Shown here one piece after another: positions 28,106 to 38,190 of a DNA stretch of 64,000 bases. Every line of letters begins with the position of its first letter. The stretch's first letter is position 1. Origin of the DNA: Bacteroidales bacterium UBA6267 (GTDB lineage: Bacteria; Bacteroidota; Bacteroidia; Bacteroidales; UBA1556); NCBI GenBank assembly GCA_002440745.1, contig DJVB01000019.1:1-64000 (forward strand), written 5' to 3'. A model generated the notes under the pieces. That model worked only from the letters and a program-made list of their open reading frames with translations, did not search any database and was not told where the DNA came from. A program made the translations under genes and the position numbers.

Positions 28106-29194
28106 TTAGTTTAAATAATTAAAAATCAGGAGTGCAGCACGCTCAGAAGCACCTTTTCCACCAAGTTTTTCAGGTAATAATTTATAGTCGGCCATGAGTT
28201 GTTTATGCCCCACGCCACCATAGATTACTTTTTTCAGCTCAGTAGCCAAATCCATGAAAGTCATATCTTTCTGAATCAACTCCTTAAGAACCGGTTTATC
28301 CATAATCAAATTGACCAAAGAAATATATTTTACCTTAATTAACCTTTTAGCAATTTGATAGGAAATAATTGAAGTAGAATAACATACCACTTGTGGAACC
28401 TTAAGCAAAGCTGTTTCGAGAGTGGCCGTGCCTGAAGTCACAAAAGCACCTGTAGCCATGTGTAGCACGGCATGCATATTATTGAAAATCAGCTCAGCAG
28501 AAGATTTTCCTAGAATATTTTTATAGAAATCTTCAGGTAAATTCGCAGTTGCTGCAACAATAATTCTCTTGGGCTTCAATATTTCAGCCGATTTAAGCAT
28601 TGTTGGCAGCATTCTTTCCACCTCTTGTTTACGGCTTCCGGGTAAAAGTGCAATGGTCAACTCTTCAGGATTAACTATTTCTTCTCGAAGTACTACCGAA
28701 TCAAGCAATGGATGACCAACAAAATGAGCTTTATAATTATGTTTTTCGTAAAATGCCTCCTCAAAAGGAAGAATTACCATCATTAAATCGACATAACTTT
28801 TTATAATGTTAATTCGTGACTCCTTCCAAGCCCAAAGCTGAGGGGAAATATAATAAGCTGTTTTTATTCCGGCTTTGTGAGCAAATTCTGCAATGCGCAA
28901 ATTAAAACCCGGATAATCGATAAAAACCACAATATCAGGACTAAAAGAAATAATATCTTCTTTGCAAAAGGAAATATTATTCAGAACGGTTTTTATATTC
29001 TTCGCAACTTCAATAAAACCCATAAAGGCCAAATCTCGATAATGCTTAACCGGAGCTTCGCCGGAAACAGCAGCCATCAAATCGCCTCCCCAGAACCGAA
29101 AGACTGCATTTTGATCAGTCAACTTCAGTTGTTTCATTAAATTTGAGGCATGTAAATCGCCTGATGCTTCGCCCGCAATAAGGTAATATTTCAT
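28106..29194 (-). CDS. lpxB: Lipid-A-disaccharide synthase
   Basis: This 362-residue GT19 enzyme joins UDP-diacylglucosamine and lipid X to form the lipid A disaccharide at the inner membrane. Motifs: YLIAGEASGDLHA at the N-terminus, FRFWGGDLM, FIDYPGFNLRIA, PQLWAWKESR, FEEAFYEKH, LLPGSRKQEV and TSGTATLETALL. The codon before the ATG at 29194 is a TTG in frame; the ATG is preferred. It is the first gene of the operon with the SpoIID and amidohydrolase genes. Confidence 0.96.
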   Translation of the reverse strand: MKYYLIAGEASGDLHASNLMKQLKLTDQNAVFRFWGGDLMAAVSGEAPVKHYRDLAFMGFIEVAKNIKTVLNNISFCKEDIISFSPDIVVFIDYPGFNLRIAEFAHKAGIKTAYYISPQLWAWKESRINIIKSYVDLMMVILPFEEAFYEKHNYKAHFVGHPLLDSVVLREEIVNPEELTIALLPGSRKQEVERMLPTMLKSAEILKPKRIIVAATANLPEDFYKNILGKSSAELIFNNMHAVLHMATGAFVTSGTATLETALLKVPQVVCYSTSIISYQIAKRLIKVKYISLVNLIMDKPVLKELIQKDMTFMDLATELKKVIYGGVGHKQLMADYKLLPEKLGGKGASERAALLIFNYLN

Positions 29195-29265
29195 CAATGA
29201 AACTTTATCAGATAATGTAAAAAATAAAAAATAAAAAAAATAATAACCATGAAGTTATTAAAAGG

Positions 29266-29273
29266 CAAATTTA
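29266..29273 (-). promoter_or_regulatory. -7 promoter box (TAAATTTG) of the lpxB operon
   Basis: The minus-strand sequence TAAATTTG matches TAnnTTTG exactly, 72 nt before the lpxB ATG. No -33 TTG is evident. The leader is very A/T-rich. It lies in the 305-nt gap 29195-29499, which also contains the terminator of the next gene and the end of the large duplication. Confidence 0.45.
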
Positions 29274-29396
29274 TAGATTAATCTGTGATGCTTGAATAGG
29301 AGTTTTCACTTTGAAACAGGAATAAACTCTTATCAGGTTAATGTGATGACGGTTTCGTTTTTTGATACAAATCAGCCCTTTTTTGTAAATTACTCA

Positions 29397-29440
29397 ATAA
29401 AAAAAATCAGTCCCACAAAAAAGATTAGCGAGACTGATTT
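29397..29440 (-). terminator. Terminator of the first CHU_C-type gene
   Basis: AAATCAGTC (29404-29412) pairs with GACTGATTT (29432-29440). On the minus strand the stem is followed by a T-run, so it ends the transcript of the gene at 29500-31533, about 60 nt after its stop. It is not duplicated after the paralogue at 31830. Confidence 0.75.
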
Positions 29441-29480
29441 AGCTGTTATCATTAAAAAAGAAAATTTCAACTAATCGACT

Positions 29481-31600
29481 TAAATTGATTATAAACGACT
29501 TAGTGAATTATAGTCACAGTACCGGTTTTTTGAGAAATATTGCCGGCCATAGTGGTGAAATTGATAATGTATGTAAACACACCCGTCATGCGGTTGCCTT
29601 CAAAATAACCATCCCAACCTTTGTATGGATTATCGGTTTGAAAAACCACTTGACCCCAACGGTTGTAGATGATGAAATCGTAGGACGTCACGCCACCAAG
29701 ATTTCCAAAAGGAATGAAAATGTCGTTAAGTCCGTCTCCATTTGGTGTGAATGCTGAGCCAATGAAGAATTTCACGCAATCTTCTACCGGAATGGATACA
29801 CGGTCGGAGCTATGACAGCCGTGAATATCTGTCCCTGTGACATAAAGTTCGTGGGAAGCTTGTGCCATATATTCTAAATGATTCGAAGTTTGACCGTTAG
29901 TCCATTGGTAGAAATCGGCACCGGTGATGTCAACCATGATAGTGTCACCAAAGCAATACTCTGTTTTGTTAACCACAATTTCCAATTCAGGTAGCGGATT
30001 TACATCCACAACTACAGTATCTGAATTAACACAACCGTGCACATCCGTTCCGGTAACTCGATAGGAAGTGAGCACATTGGGAGCTACTGTATTAAAAGGT
30101 GAGTTTTTACCATTACTCCATTGGTAGGATGCTGCATTTGAAGCTATTAACATCACAGAATCACCTTTACAAACAGCGGTATCGACACCTGCATCGACCA
30201 ATGGAAGTGGATGCACGATGACCATTGCGCTATCGGTGGCAAAGCAAACCGGACTGGAGAAAACAGTATAATAAAAGGTGGAATCTTTTAAAGGAGAAAC
30301 AGTAGTAGATACTGTGCTGTCGCCGGTACTCCAAGCCTGATATCCGTTGGGTATTGGCACACCGGTCAAAGTTGCCGATTCGCCGATGCAAATCTCCACG
30401 TCAGGTCCGGCATTTGGAGTTGGTGCAGGCTGAAAATCTAAGGTAACATCGTCCGTTCCTGTACAATTACCTGTAGAAACAGTAACAGAATAGGTTCCGG
30501 AAATATTAGTAGAAATAGTTTGGGTTGTTGCGCCAGTGCTCCACAAATAGGTTTGATAGCCTGATCCGGCATCGAAAGTGGCCATATTTCCGGGTTGATT
30601 ACAGATAGTAGTATCCGGTCCTAAATCCGGCTGTGGATTGGGAATAACGGTAATTTGAACTGTGTCGGAAGCAACATTGAGCAAACTGTCGAAGATTACA
30701 ACGATATAGGAAGTTGTGGTTGTTGGAGAAACCGGAGCCGGAGGCACAAGACCCACAGCACCATGCGACCAAATTACGTTTTGGTTGTTTGGGCAACTGA
30801 TTTGGACTTCGTCAATTCCCCAAGCATCGAAATTTTGATTACTTGTAGCCAATTGAGCCCAACGTATCTTTGTGTTTGTCGATTGAGCAGCGACAGGAAC
30901 CACATTTTCAAATTTATGCCAATAATATAATGGTCCTGTAGCTGAATTACCTGGACTTGGAGTCCAGTAGCCACCTGAGCCTGGTGTAGTTGTAACCATT
31001 GGGTTAACGAAAGGACCTGTTGTAGAGTTTATTCCTACAGGATTCAAATTTGGCCCGGGAAAATCAGTCCAAGTAGCACCATTATTTGTTGAGTATTGCA
31101 CATGAACTCCTTCGGTCGGCATATCAGGAGATTCGCAACTTCCTGCAGAAGACCCCGCAGGGCCATAACGCATCCACCACTCCACAACACATCCATTCAT
31201 CTGTAAATCATAGCTTTGGGTGACCAAAGTTCGACTGGTACTTGCAGTTGTTCCTACCCATAAATGATAACCAACAGGACCTGGGCCACATGGATTATTA
31301 AATACCGGATTTGCCTGAGTACTACTCCAGCCGGGTCCGATAATTTGACCATTGAAGTCATTATTCATTAAATAACTACAGGTTCCATCTGATTTAAGAT
31401 AAACAGAATCTCCCTGACAAATTGTGGTATCCTGAGTGGGAAGTGTAACGGTGATATGGCATTGTGCATTAGCATTTTTACTTAGTAGAAAAACACTTAA
31501 CAAAAGAAAAAATGAGGTAATTAATCTATTCATAGCGCAAAATTAATGTGTAAGTTGTGAATGTTATGCCCGAGCAAGACACAAAATGTCAATTTGAAGG
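29481..31600. repeat. Large tandem duplication, unit 1
   Basis: The unit covers the CHU_C-type gene plus about 20 nt beyond its stop and about 65 nt upstream of its start. The matching unit is 31811-33943. Similarity is near-perfect over the C-terminal two-thirds and patchy in the N-terminal third. The roughly 210-nt spacer 31601-31810 is AT-rich and I see no gene in it. Confidence 0.9.
29500..31533 (-). CDS. T9SS type B (CHU_C) secreted protein, paralogue 1
   Basis: This 677-residue exported protein has a signal peptide (LITSFFLLLSVFLL, cleavage near ANAQ). An N-terminal domain with reelin-like subrepeat features follows (VVEWWMRYG, TEGVHVQYSTNNGATWTDF, IRWAQLAT, AWGIDEVQI). Then come several Ig/PKD-like domains with repeated DTxxCxGDS and YQWSNG motifs. 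A CHU_C gliding-motility-type sorting domain ends the protein (AFTPNGDGLNDIF, YNRWGQVVF, GWDGYFEG, TGVFTYII). CHU_C directs export and surface attachment by the type IX system. A TAATTTTG box lies only 4 nt before its ATG. It is nearly identical to the gene at 31830 over residues about 240-677. Confidence 0.9.
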   Translation of the reverse strand: MNRLITSFFLLLSVFLLSKNANAQCHITVTLPTQDTTICQGDSVYLKSDGTCSYLMNNDFNGQIIGPGWSSTQANPVFNNPCGPGPVGYHLWVGTTASTSRTLVTQSYDLQMNGCVVEWWMRYGPAGSSAGSCESPDMPTEGVHVQYSTNNGATWTDFPGPNLNPVGINSTTGPFVNPMVTTTPGSGGYWTPSPGNSATGPLYYWHKFENVVPVAAQSTNTKIRWAQLATSNQNFDAWGIDEVQISCPNNQNVIWSHGAVGLVPPAPVSPTTTTSYIVVIFDSLLNVASDTVQITVIPNPQPDLGPDTTICNQPGNMATFDAGSGYQTYLWSTGATTQTISTNISGTYSVTVSTGNCTGTDDVTLDFQPAPTPNAGPDVEICIGESATLTGVPIPNGYQAWSTGDSTVSTTVSPLKDSTFYYTVFSSPVCFATDSAMVIVHPLPLVDAGVDTAVCKGDSVMLIASNAASYQWSNGKNSPFNTVAPNVLTSYRVTGTDVHGCVNSDTVVVDVNPLPELEIVVNKTEYCFGDTIMVDITGADFYQWTNGQTSNHLEYMAQASHELYVTGTDIHGCHSSDRVSIPVEDCVKFFIGSAFTPNGDGLNDIFIPFGNLGGVTSYDFIIYNRWGQVVFQTDNPYKGWDGYFEGNRMTGVFTYIINFTTMAGNISQKTGTVTIIH

Positions 31601-31810
31601 TGCCTTGAAAGTTAGCATACAAAAATAGGAATTAAACTAATAGTTTCCTAAAAAAAAATCACACCGTCAAATCGTAAATTATTGAATACCACAATACAGA
31701 CTTTAGAAAAATTTATAATATAAAAATCCATCTAAACCCTTATAATTAATAATATTATACAATAGAATAAGAATAGTTTTGGTCGTTCTTTATAATTCAA
31801 CTATCCTAAT

Positions 31811-33943
31811 TAAATTGATTATAAGCAACTTAGTGAATTATAGTCACTGTACCGGTTTTTTGAGAAACATTACCGGCCATGGTAGTGAAATTGATGATGT
31901 ATGTAAACACACCCGTCATGCGGTTGCCTTCAAAATAACCGTCCCAACCTTTATATGGATTATCGGTTTGAAAAACCACTTGACCCCAGCGGTTGTAGAT
32001 GATGAAATCGTAGGACGTCACGCCACCAAGATTTCCAAAAGGAATGAAAATGTCGTTAAGTCCGTCTCCATTTGGTGTGAATGCTGAGCCAATGAAGAAT
32101 TTCACGCAATCTTCTACCGGAATGGATACACGGTCGGAGCTATGACAGCCGTGAATATCTGTCCCTGTGACATAAAGTTCGTGGGAAGCTTGTGCCAAAT
32201 ATTCTAAATGATTCGAGGTTTGACCGTTAGTCCATTGGTAGAAATCGGCACCGCTGATGTCAACTATGATAGTGTCACCAAAGCAATACTCTGTTTTGTT
32301 AACCACAATTTCCAATTCAGGTAAGGGATAAACATCCACTTCAACTGTATCGGAATTAACACAACCGTGCACATCAGTTCCGGTAACTCGATAGGAAGTG
32401 AGCACATTGGGAGCTACTGTATTAAATGGTGAGTTTTTACCATTACTCCATTGGTAGGATGCTGCATTTGAAGCTATTAACATCACAGAATCACCTTTAC
32501 AAACAGCGGTATCGACACCTGCATCGACCAAAGGAAGCGGATGCACGATGACCATTGCGCTATCGGTAGCAAAGCAAACCGGACTGGAGAAAACAGTATA
32601 ATAAAAGGTGGAATCTTTTAAAGGAGAAACAGTGGTAGATACTGTGCTGTCGCCGGTACTCCAAGCCTGATATCCGTTGGGTATTGGCACACCGGTCAAA
32701 GTTGCCGATTCGCCGATGCAAATCTCCACGTCAGGTCCGGCATTTGGAGTTGGGGCAGGTTGAAAATCCAAGGTAACATCATCCGTACCTGTGCAGTTTC
32801 CAACTGAAACTGTAACGGAATAGGTTCCTGAAACATTGGTCGAAATAGTTTGGGTTGTGGCGCCAGTGCTCCACAAATAGGTTTGATAACCTGATCCGGC
32901 ATCAAAAGTGGCCATATTTCCGGGTTGATTACAGATAGTAGTATCCGGTCCTAAATCCGGCTGTGGATTGGGAATAACGGTGATTTGAACTGTGTCGGAG
33001 GCAACATTGAGCAAACTGTCGAAGATTACAACGATATAGGAAGTTGTGGTTGTTGGAGAAACCGGAGCCGGAGGCACAAGCCCAACAGCACCATGCGACC
33101 AAATTACGTTTTGGTTGTTTGGGCAACTGATTTGGACTTCGTCAACTCCCCAAGCGTCATATCCTGTTGAAGAAGTTGCTAACTGAGCCCAACGAATCTT
33201 TGTATTAGGAGATTGAGCAGCGGGAGGAATTATATTTTCATATTTATGCCAGTAATAGACAGTACTAACAGGCGGATTCACAGTATGCGTTCCGCCGCTT
33301 GGAGGAGGCCAATAACCACCACTACCTGGAGTTGTAGTTACAAGCGGATTAATAAATGGTCCTGTTGTGGAGTTAGTCCCCACAGGATTTATACCACTGC
33401 CTGGGAAGTCAGTCCAAGTTGTGCCATTATTTGTAGAATATTGCAAATGCACCCCTTCAGTTTGAGCATCAGGGTCTTCACAATTACCTGCATTCTGAAC
33501 TCTACCATAACGCATCCACCATTCCACAACACAACCATTCATCTGTAAATCATAGCTTTGCGTCACTAAAGTACGACTACTACTTGGGGTTGTTCCAACC
33601 CATAAATGAAAACCAACCGGACCCGGACCGCAGGGGTTGTTAAAAACAGGATTTGCTTGAGTACTACTCCAACCCGGCCCGATAATCTGGCCGTTAAAAT
33701 TATTATTCATCAAATAGCTACATGTCCCATCTGATTTAAGATAAACGGAATCTCCTTGACAAATTGTAGTATCCTGAGTTGGAAGTGTGACAGTGATATG
33801 ACACTGTGATTTTGTATTTTTACTTAGTAGAAAAAAAACTACTAATAGAAAAAATATGGATATAAATCTATTCATAGCGTTGGATTAATGTGTAAGTATG
33901 TGAATCTTATGCCCAAGCAAGACACAAAATGTCATTTTAAAGT
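31811..33943. repeat. Large tandem duplication, unit 2
   Basis: This is the counterpart of 29481-31600, in direct orientation. Both flanks are shared (ATTGATTATAA just past the stop, and GCAAGACACAAAATGTCA about 50 nt upstream of the start). The copies differ most between about 33120 and 33520, in the part that encodes the reelin-like domain. Confidence 0.9.
31830..33875 (-). CDS. T9SS type B (CHU_C) secreted protein, paralogue 2
   Basis: This 681-residue protein has the same architecture as the adjacent paralogue: signal peptide (cleavage near TKSQ), reelin-like domain, Ig/PKD-like domains with DTAVCKGDS and TNGQTSNHLEYL, and a C-terminal CHU_C domain. The N-terminal third differs in segments that are probably surface loops (YGRVQNAGNCEDPDAQTEG against YGPAGSSAGSCESPDMPTEG). 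The -7-like box before paralogue 1 is altered here (TAATCCAA), so the two copies may be expressed differently. Confidence 0.9.
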   Translation of the reverse strand: MNRFISIFFLLVVFFLLSKNTKSQCHITVTLPTQDTTICQGDSVYLKSDGTCSYLMNNNFNGQIIGPGWSSTQANPVFNNPCGPGPVGFHLWVGTTPSSSRTLVTQSYDLQMNGCVVEWWMRYGRVQNAGNCEDPDAQTEGVHLQYSTNNGTTWTDFPGSGINPVGTNSTTGPFINPLVTTTPGSGGYWPPPSGGTHTVNPPVSTVYYWHKYENIIPPAAQSPNTKIRWAQLATSSTGYDAWGVDEVQISCPNNQNVIWSHGAVGLVPPAPVSPTTTTSYIVVIFDSLLNVASDTVQITVIPNPQPDLGPDTTICNQPGNMATFDAGSGYQTYLWSTGATTQTISTNVSGTYSVTVSVGNCTGTDDVTLDFQPAPTPNAGPDVEICIGESATLTGVPIPNGYQAWSTGDSTVSTTVSPLKDSTFYYTVFSSPVCFATDSAMVIVHPLPLVDAGVDTAVCKGDSVMLIASNAASYQWSNGKNSPFNTVAPNVLTSYRVTGTDVHGCVNSDTVEVDVYPLPELEIVVNKTEYCFGDTIIVDISGADFYQWTNGQTSNHLEYLAQASHELYVTGTDIHGCHSSDRVSIPVEDCVKFFIGSAFTPNGDGLNDIFIPFGNLGGVTSYDFIIYNRWGQVVFQTDNPYKGWDGYFEGNRMTGVFTYIINFTTMAGNVSQKTGTVTIIH

Positions 33944-34025
33944 TGTATTAATATAGTATTTTAAGTAGGAATTAAATCCATATTTTCGCAATCTTATTTT
34001 TACAAACCGATTACTTTCAATTACC

Positions 34026-37000
34026 ATGAACAAATTTTCATATATTTTTTACAAAAGTATCAGCATCCTATTTCTTTTATCGATTTTCAAAATCGTCGAA
34101 GCACAAAACATTGGCGACACCATCGAAGTCAAGAGTTTCAATTATAATCAAACTTATGGCATAAACCAGTGGTCGCCGGGAATTAGAGATACGATGATTT
34201 CTTTCCCAAACGACAGCAATTTGACCTTTGAAAAGATTCTAATGTTGTATAATATTCGATGCAAAAACGGAAATGTATCGCCAGCAGTGAGTGGACAAAC
34301 GGATATTGGTTGCGGCGAATGGGATGCAAGCTGTAATACCTACATAACTGATTCAACCAGAGTAGATTCCGTTTTAAGTTTTCACCCAAGCCATTGGATT
34401 TCACAGTTTAACGGAACTTCGTTTGCATTCTTGAATCAGCCGTTAAATCATTATTTCCGTCATATTCTTAAAAATGTTCAATTAGACAGTATAATTTCTG
34501 ATACAGTCAATCAAGTAGGATTTGCTGATACAACCCATTTTGGGTTTTTCCCTTATGGAAAAAAGAATGTAAAAAGTCAATTCCTTTTTACTCAGCAAGA
34601 ATTATTAAATTCGGGTGTTTCCTCAGGAATAATTGATGGCATTAAACTAAATTTTATCGGGTCTAACCCAGAAGCAAAATTTTTAAAAATCAACATAAAA
34701 CAAACCTCATTAACAACATTATCTGATTCATCAATAGAAAACTTTGGGTTCACTGAGGTCTATTTTCATAATCACAATTTCGTAAATGGGGAAAACAGAA
34801 TATATTTTTACCAACCATTTTCATGGGATGGATTATCAAATTTATTGATAGAGATTTGTTATTCAAATGACAATTTAAATTCAACTGTAGCAGTAGCATC
34901 TGCAGAATTGACTTTCAATTCCAGCCTAACTGCGGCTGATGACAACCAAATGGTTTTCAACGGCTCAAACTACATTGTAGCAACCGGTTATAAAGGAATC
35001 GCTGGCAGTCAGGCGAGAACTATTGAAGCATGGGTAAAAACTAATGTAGTTGGTAAGGATTTTATTTCGTGGGGGTCGAATAATTCCGGTAAAAAGTGGA
35101 TATTCAAAACACACACCAATGGTGGACTTCGGGTTGAAATCAACGGAGGTTACGCTTTTGGAAATACCAATATCGCTGATAATCAATGGCATCATATTGC
35201 GGTGGTGTTAAATGGGGTAAACACAAATAGCCTTCAGTTTTATGTTGATGGGGTTTTGGAAACGAATTTAACAACCGCAAATCTTACCATAAACTCAGAT
35301 ACCACAAATGGTATTGATTTGGTGCTAAGTCAAGGTTTTCACGGAAGATATTTCAGCGGTTTGATGGATGAAGTCAGAATTTGGAGCTTTGCTTTGACCT
35401 CCCAGGAAATCAAAAGTGGAATGTTTGCCACAATTGACAGTTCACATACAGCATTTTCCTCCTTAGAACTATATTACACCATGGACGCGATAAACGACAG
35501 CTTAGTTTTTGACCATAGTTCATACGGAAGACATGGAAAAATTAATGGTTTTGGCGGCAGGAATATTTTGAAAGGAAAAGATATTTTCAAGTCCTTCTCG
35601 GTTAGTCAAACTCGACCTGTAGTAGGTATTTTACAAGGAAATTATCAACTTACAATATCGAACGACACTATCTTAGACACTATCCAACAAATTGGCAATC
35701 AAGTTATTTCATATCAAATCGACAGCAAGCAAGGCACTATGGAATCGGATTTTGTGGAAATTGCAAACGATATCATACTCTGGCAAGCAGGATATGAATA
35801 CTTAATCGATGCAATCACGGGAAGCGTTGTTGATTCTACCTATCGGATAGCAGACGGCACGATAAATATTGCCGAGCTTAACTATTACAAACGTTACCCC
35901 ATGAAATATGAAATCATGTCGTTTGTTACCCCTTATGGAATCAATTTAGACTTGGGAATGAGTGGAAAAACTTGGACTTTTGACCTGACTGATTTTGCAC
36001 CAATTTTAAAGGGAAATAAACGGATGACAGTAGAACGAGGCGGTCAATGGATGGAAGACATGGACATTAGGTTTTTGTTTATCGTAGGCACTCCACCACG
36101 TAATGTAATTGACATTCAACAGATTTGGAAAGTTGATAGCCGCAGCTATACCGACATTATGAACGACAGAGCATTCGAAAGCCGAACTGTGAAAATGCAC
36201 CTTGACGGAAAATCGTTTAAAATAAGATCGGCAATAACCGGACATGGCCAGGAAGGAGAATTTATTCCACGACAACATAGCATAAATATAAACGGTGGAA
36301 GTTCGGAATTCACTTGGAATGTGTGGAAAGCTTGCGGACAAAACCCAATTTATCCACAGGGAGGCACATGGATTTACGACCGTGCCGGTTGGTGTCCGGG
36401 AGCGCCAACTAATATACAAGAGATGGACATCAGTTCTTTTGTGAATAGTGGCCAAACAAGTGAAATAGATTATACGATTATTTCAGCATCAGGAACATCC
36501 AATTATATTGTTAATAATCAGCTTATAAGCTATGGGCTTCCTAATTTTACCAATGACGCTTCCATCGATGACATTCTGGCACCTACCGAAAAGGTTGAAC
36601 ATGCCCGATCTAACATGATTTGTACAAATCCAACTGTTCGACTAAAAAACACGGGTTCCAATTCGCTCACAAACGCCACGATTACCTATTGGACAAATGC
36701 CGACCCTGCACCTTCAACTTATCAATGGTCAGGAAATCTTGATTTTCTTGAATATGAAGATATTATCCTCCCTATTGACTCTGCTTTTTGGCATGCAATT
36801 ACACCTTCGGAAAACACGTTTCATGCAAAAGTCAGCAATCCTAATGGTCAACAAGATCAATACTCGTTTAACGACAGCTATCATGCGAAGTTTAGAATAC
36901 CGGATGTGCTTCCTTCAAACTTTGTAATATTTTTGGTAACAAATGGAGCACCGCAAGAGACTAGTTATAAACTTTATAACGAAAACAATGATGTGATTTT

Positions 37001-37496
37001 TCATAAAACCGGACTTTCAGCACAAACGATTTATAGAGACACATTCCATCTGGGAGTTGGATGTTACAAATTGGAGCTGTTGGATTCTGATGGCGATGGA
37101 TTGAAATTTTTTGCAAACAATGATGGGAATGGGTCGTTCAATATTCGCCAACTTAATAATGCTTTAATAAAAACAATAAATCCGGATTTTGGTGAAAAAG
37201 TAACCCTAAACTTCACCGTTGATTTTCCATTAAAATATGAAGAAATTCATTCCCAATCGGAAGCGATAATTTATCCAAATCCCACTCAAAATCAGTTAAA
37301 TATTGAGTTTAATAAACAAAAACCTGAAAGAATAATTCTTTTTGATATTAGAGGAAATCAACTATTAGAAATAACTGATATTGCACCGGATATAAAATCC
37401 ACAAAAATGGATTTAAGCAAATATCCTTCAGGCACTTACATCATCAAGTTTCAACATAATATTGCCGTTAAATATCAGCGTATTATAAAAATCTAA
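34026..37496 (+). CDS. T9SS-exported PNGase F-like protein with an inserted LamG domain
   Basis: This 1156-residue secreted protein has a signal peptide (cleavage near VEAQ). It has a PNGase F N-domain-like region (IRCKNGNVSPAVSG, DIGCGEWDASCNTY near residue 96) and a LamG/concanavalin-like domain at about 302-470 (ARTIEAWVKT, NQWHHIAVVLNG, SGLMDEVRIW). The PNGase F catalytic half follows at about 625-800 (FVTPYGINLDLG, GEFIPRQHSININGG, WKACGQNPIYPQGGTW, YDRAGWCPGAPT). Accessory beta domains and a type A T9SS sorting domain at about 1080-1156 (IYPNPTQNQLNIEF) end it. PNGase F removes N-glycans from asparagine; this protein probably acts on glycoproteins outside the cell. It is monocistronic and divergent from the duplicated genes. 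Confidence 0.88.
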   Translation: MNKFSYIFYKSISILFLLSIFKIVEAQNIGDTIEVKSFNYNQTYGINQWSPGIRDTMISFPNDSNLTFEKILMLYNIRCKNGNVSPAVSGQTDIGCGEWDASCNTYITDSTRVDSVLSFHPSHWISQFNGTSFAFLNQPLNHYFRHILKNVQLDSIISDTVNQVGFADTTHFGFFPYGKKNVKSQFLFTQQELLNSGVSSGIIDGIKLNFIGSNPEAKFLKINIKQTSLTTLSDSSIENFGFTEVYFHNHNFVNGENRIYFYQPFSWDGLSNLLIEICYSNDNLNSTVAVASAELTFNSSLTAADDNQMVFNGSNYIVATGYKGIAGSQARTIEAWVKTNVVGKDFISWGSNNSGKKWIFKTHTNGGLRVEINGGYAFGNTNIADNQWHHIAVVLNGVNTNSLQFYVDGVLETNLTTANLTINSDTTNGIDLVLSQGFHGRYFSGLMDEVRIWSFALTSQEIKSGMFATIDSSHTAFSSLELYYTMDAINDSLVFDHSSYGRHGKINGFGGRNILKGKDIFKSFSVSQTRPVVGILQGNYQLTISNDTILDTIQQIGNQVISYQIDSKQGTMESDFVEIANDIILWQAGYEYLIDAITGSVVDSTYRIADGTINIAELNYYKRYPMKYEIMSFVTPYGINLDLGMSGKTWTFDLTDFAPILKGNKRMTVERGGQWMEDMDIRFLFIVGTPPRNVIDIQQIWKVDSRSYTDIMNDRAFESRTVKMHLDGKSFKIRSAITGHGQEGEFIPRQHSININGGSSEFTWNVWKACGQNPIYPQGGTWIYDRAGWCPGAPTNIQEMDISSFVNSGQTSEIDYTIISASGTSNYIVNNQLISYGLPNFTNDASIDDILAPTEKVEHARSNMICTNPTVRLKNTGSNSLTNATITYWTNADPAPSTYQWSGNLDFLEYEDIILPIDSAFWHAITPSENTFHAKVSNPNGQQDQYSFNDSYHAKFRIPDVLPSNFVIFLVTNGAPQETSYKLYNENNDVIFHKTGLSAQTIYRDTFHLGVGCYKLELLDSDGDGLKFFANNDGNGSFNIRQLNNALIKTINPDFGEKVTLNFTVDFPLKYEEIHSQSEAIIYPNPTQNQLNIEFNKQKPERIILFDIRGNQLLEITDIAPDIKSTKMDLSKYPSGTYIIKFQHNIAVKYQRIIKI

Positions 37497-37525
37497 TCCT
37501 TGAAATAATGCGGATTTCGGTTTGA

Positions 37526-38113
37526 TTATTTTTTCCTATACCGATAATGACCTATTATCTTAAAGGAAAAAATACAATCTTCAACCACTTGACCGGCACC
37601 AATATTATGAATGATTAGATATCTTTTTCCGTCTGCTGACTTTAGTTTAGAAACAATTCCAATATGATTTACACCACCGTAAAGATTCCAACAAACGACA
37701 TCGCCGGGAGCATAATCTACAATGGAAGTTGAACTTTTGAGCACAATACCCTTTCGTTTAAAGAAAGTCATAAGGTTGGGCACTCGGCGGTGGTCGATAG
37801 ATGAATTTGGTTTTTTCAATCCCCAATTTTTTGGGTAGAGATTGAAATTTGCTTTCATATCTTCGTGCACTTCTTTTTGCAAGTCGATATCCATCTTACG
37901 GTACGCTCTGATAATCAAATCAGTACAAACGCCACGATCGGCAGGCACATCACCACCCGGATACTTAATTTGAAAATAGGATGGGTCGTAAATCACGTTG
38001 TCTTTTGTCAATGTGAGCGCAGAATCTGCCAATTGGGAATAAAAAACGGCATCAGTAACCTGCGGCTGTGTAAAAGCCAAAGGGATTAAAAAAAGTGTTA
38101 GCAATCGAAACAT
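37526..38113 (-). CDS. DUF1287 (YijF-like) exported protein
   Basis: This 195-residue protein has an N-terminal signal peptide. Its DUF1287 domain has the features of a papain-like, NlpC/P60-type fold: RGVCTDLIIRAYR (Cys), DHRRVPNLMTFF, GDVVCWNLYGGVNHIGIVS (His) and RYLIIHNIGAG. A peptidase or amidase role in the envelope is plausible but unproven for the family. It is monocistronic, convergent with the PNGase F-like gene. Confidence 0.82.
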   Translation of the reverse strand: MFRLLTLFLIPLAFTQPQVTDAVFYSQLADSALTLTKDNVIYDPSYFQIKYPGGDVPADRGVCTDLIIRAYRKMDIDLQKEVHEDMKANFNLYPKNWGLKKPNSSIDHRRVPNLMTFFKRKGIVLKSSTSIVDYAPGDVVCWNLYGGVNHIGIVSKLKSADGKRYLIIHNIGAGQVVEDCIFSFKIIGHYRYRKK

Positions 38114-38190
38114 AAATCAAGGATTTGTTTCAAAACGCTTAATTTGAATCCGTATTGTTTATTGAAGAGTTTTTCGTCCGATATCTTCAA

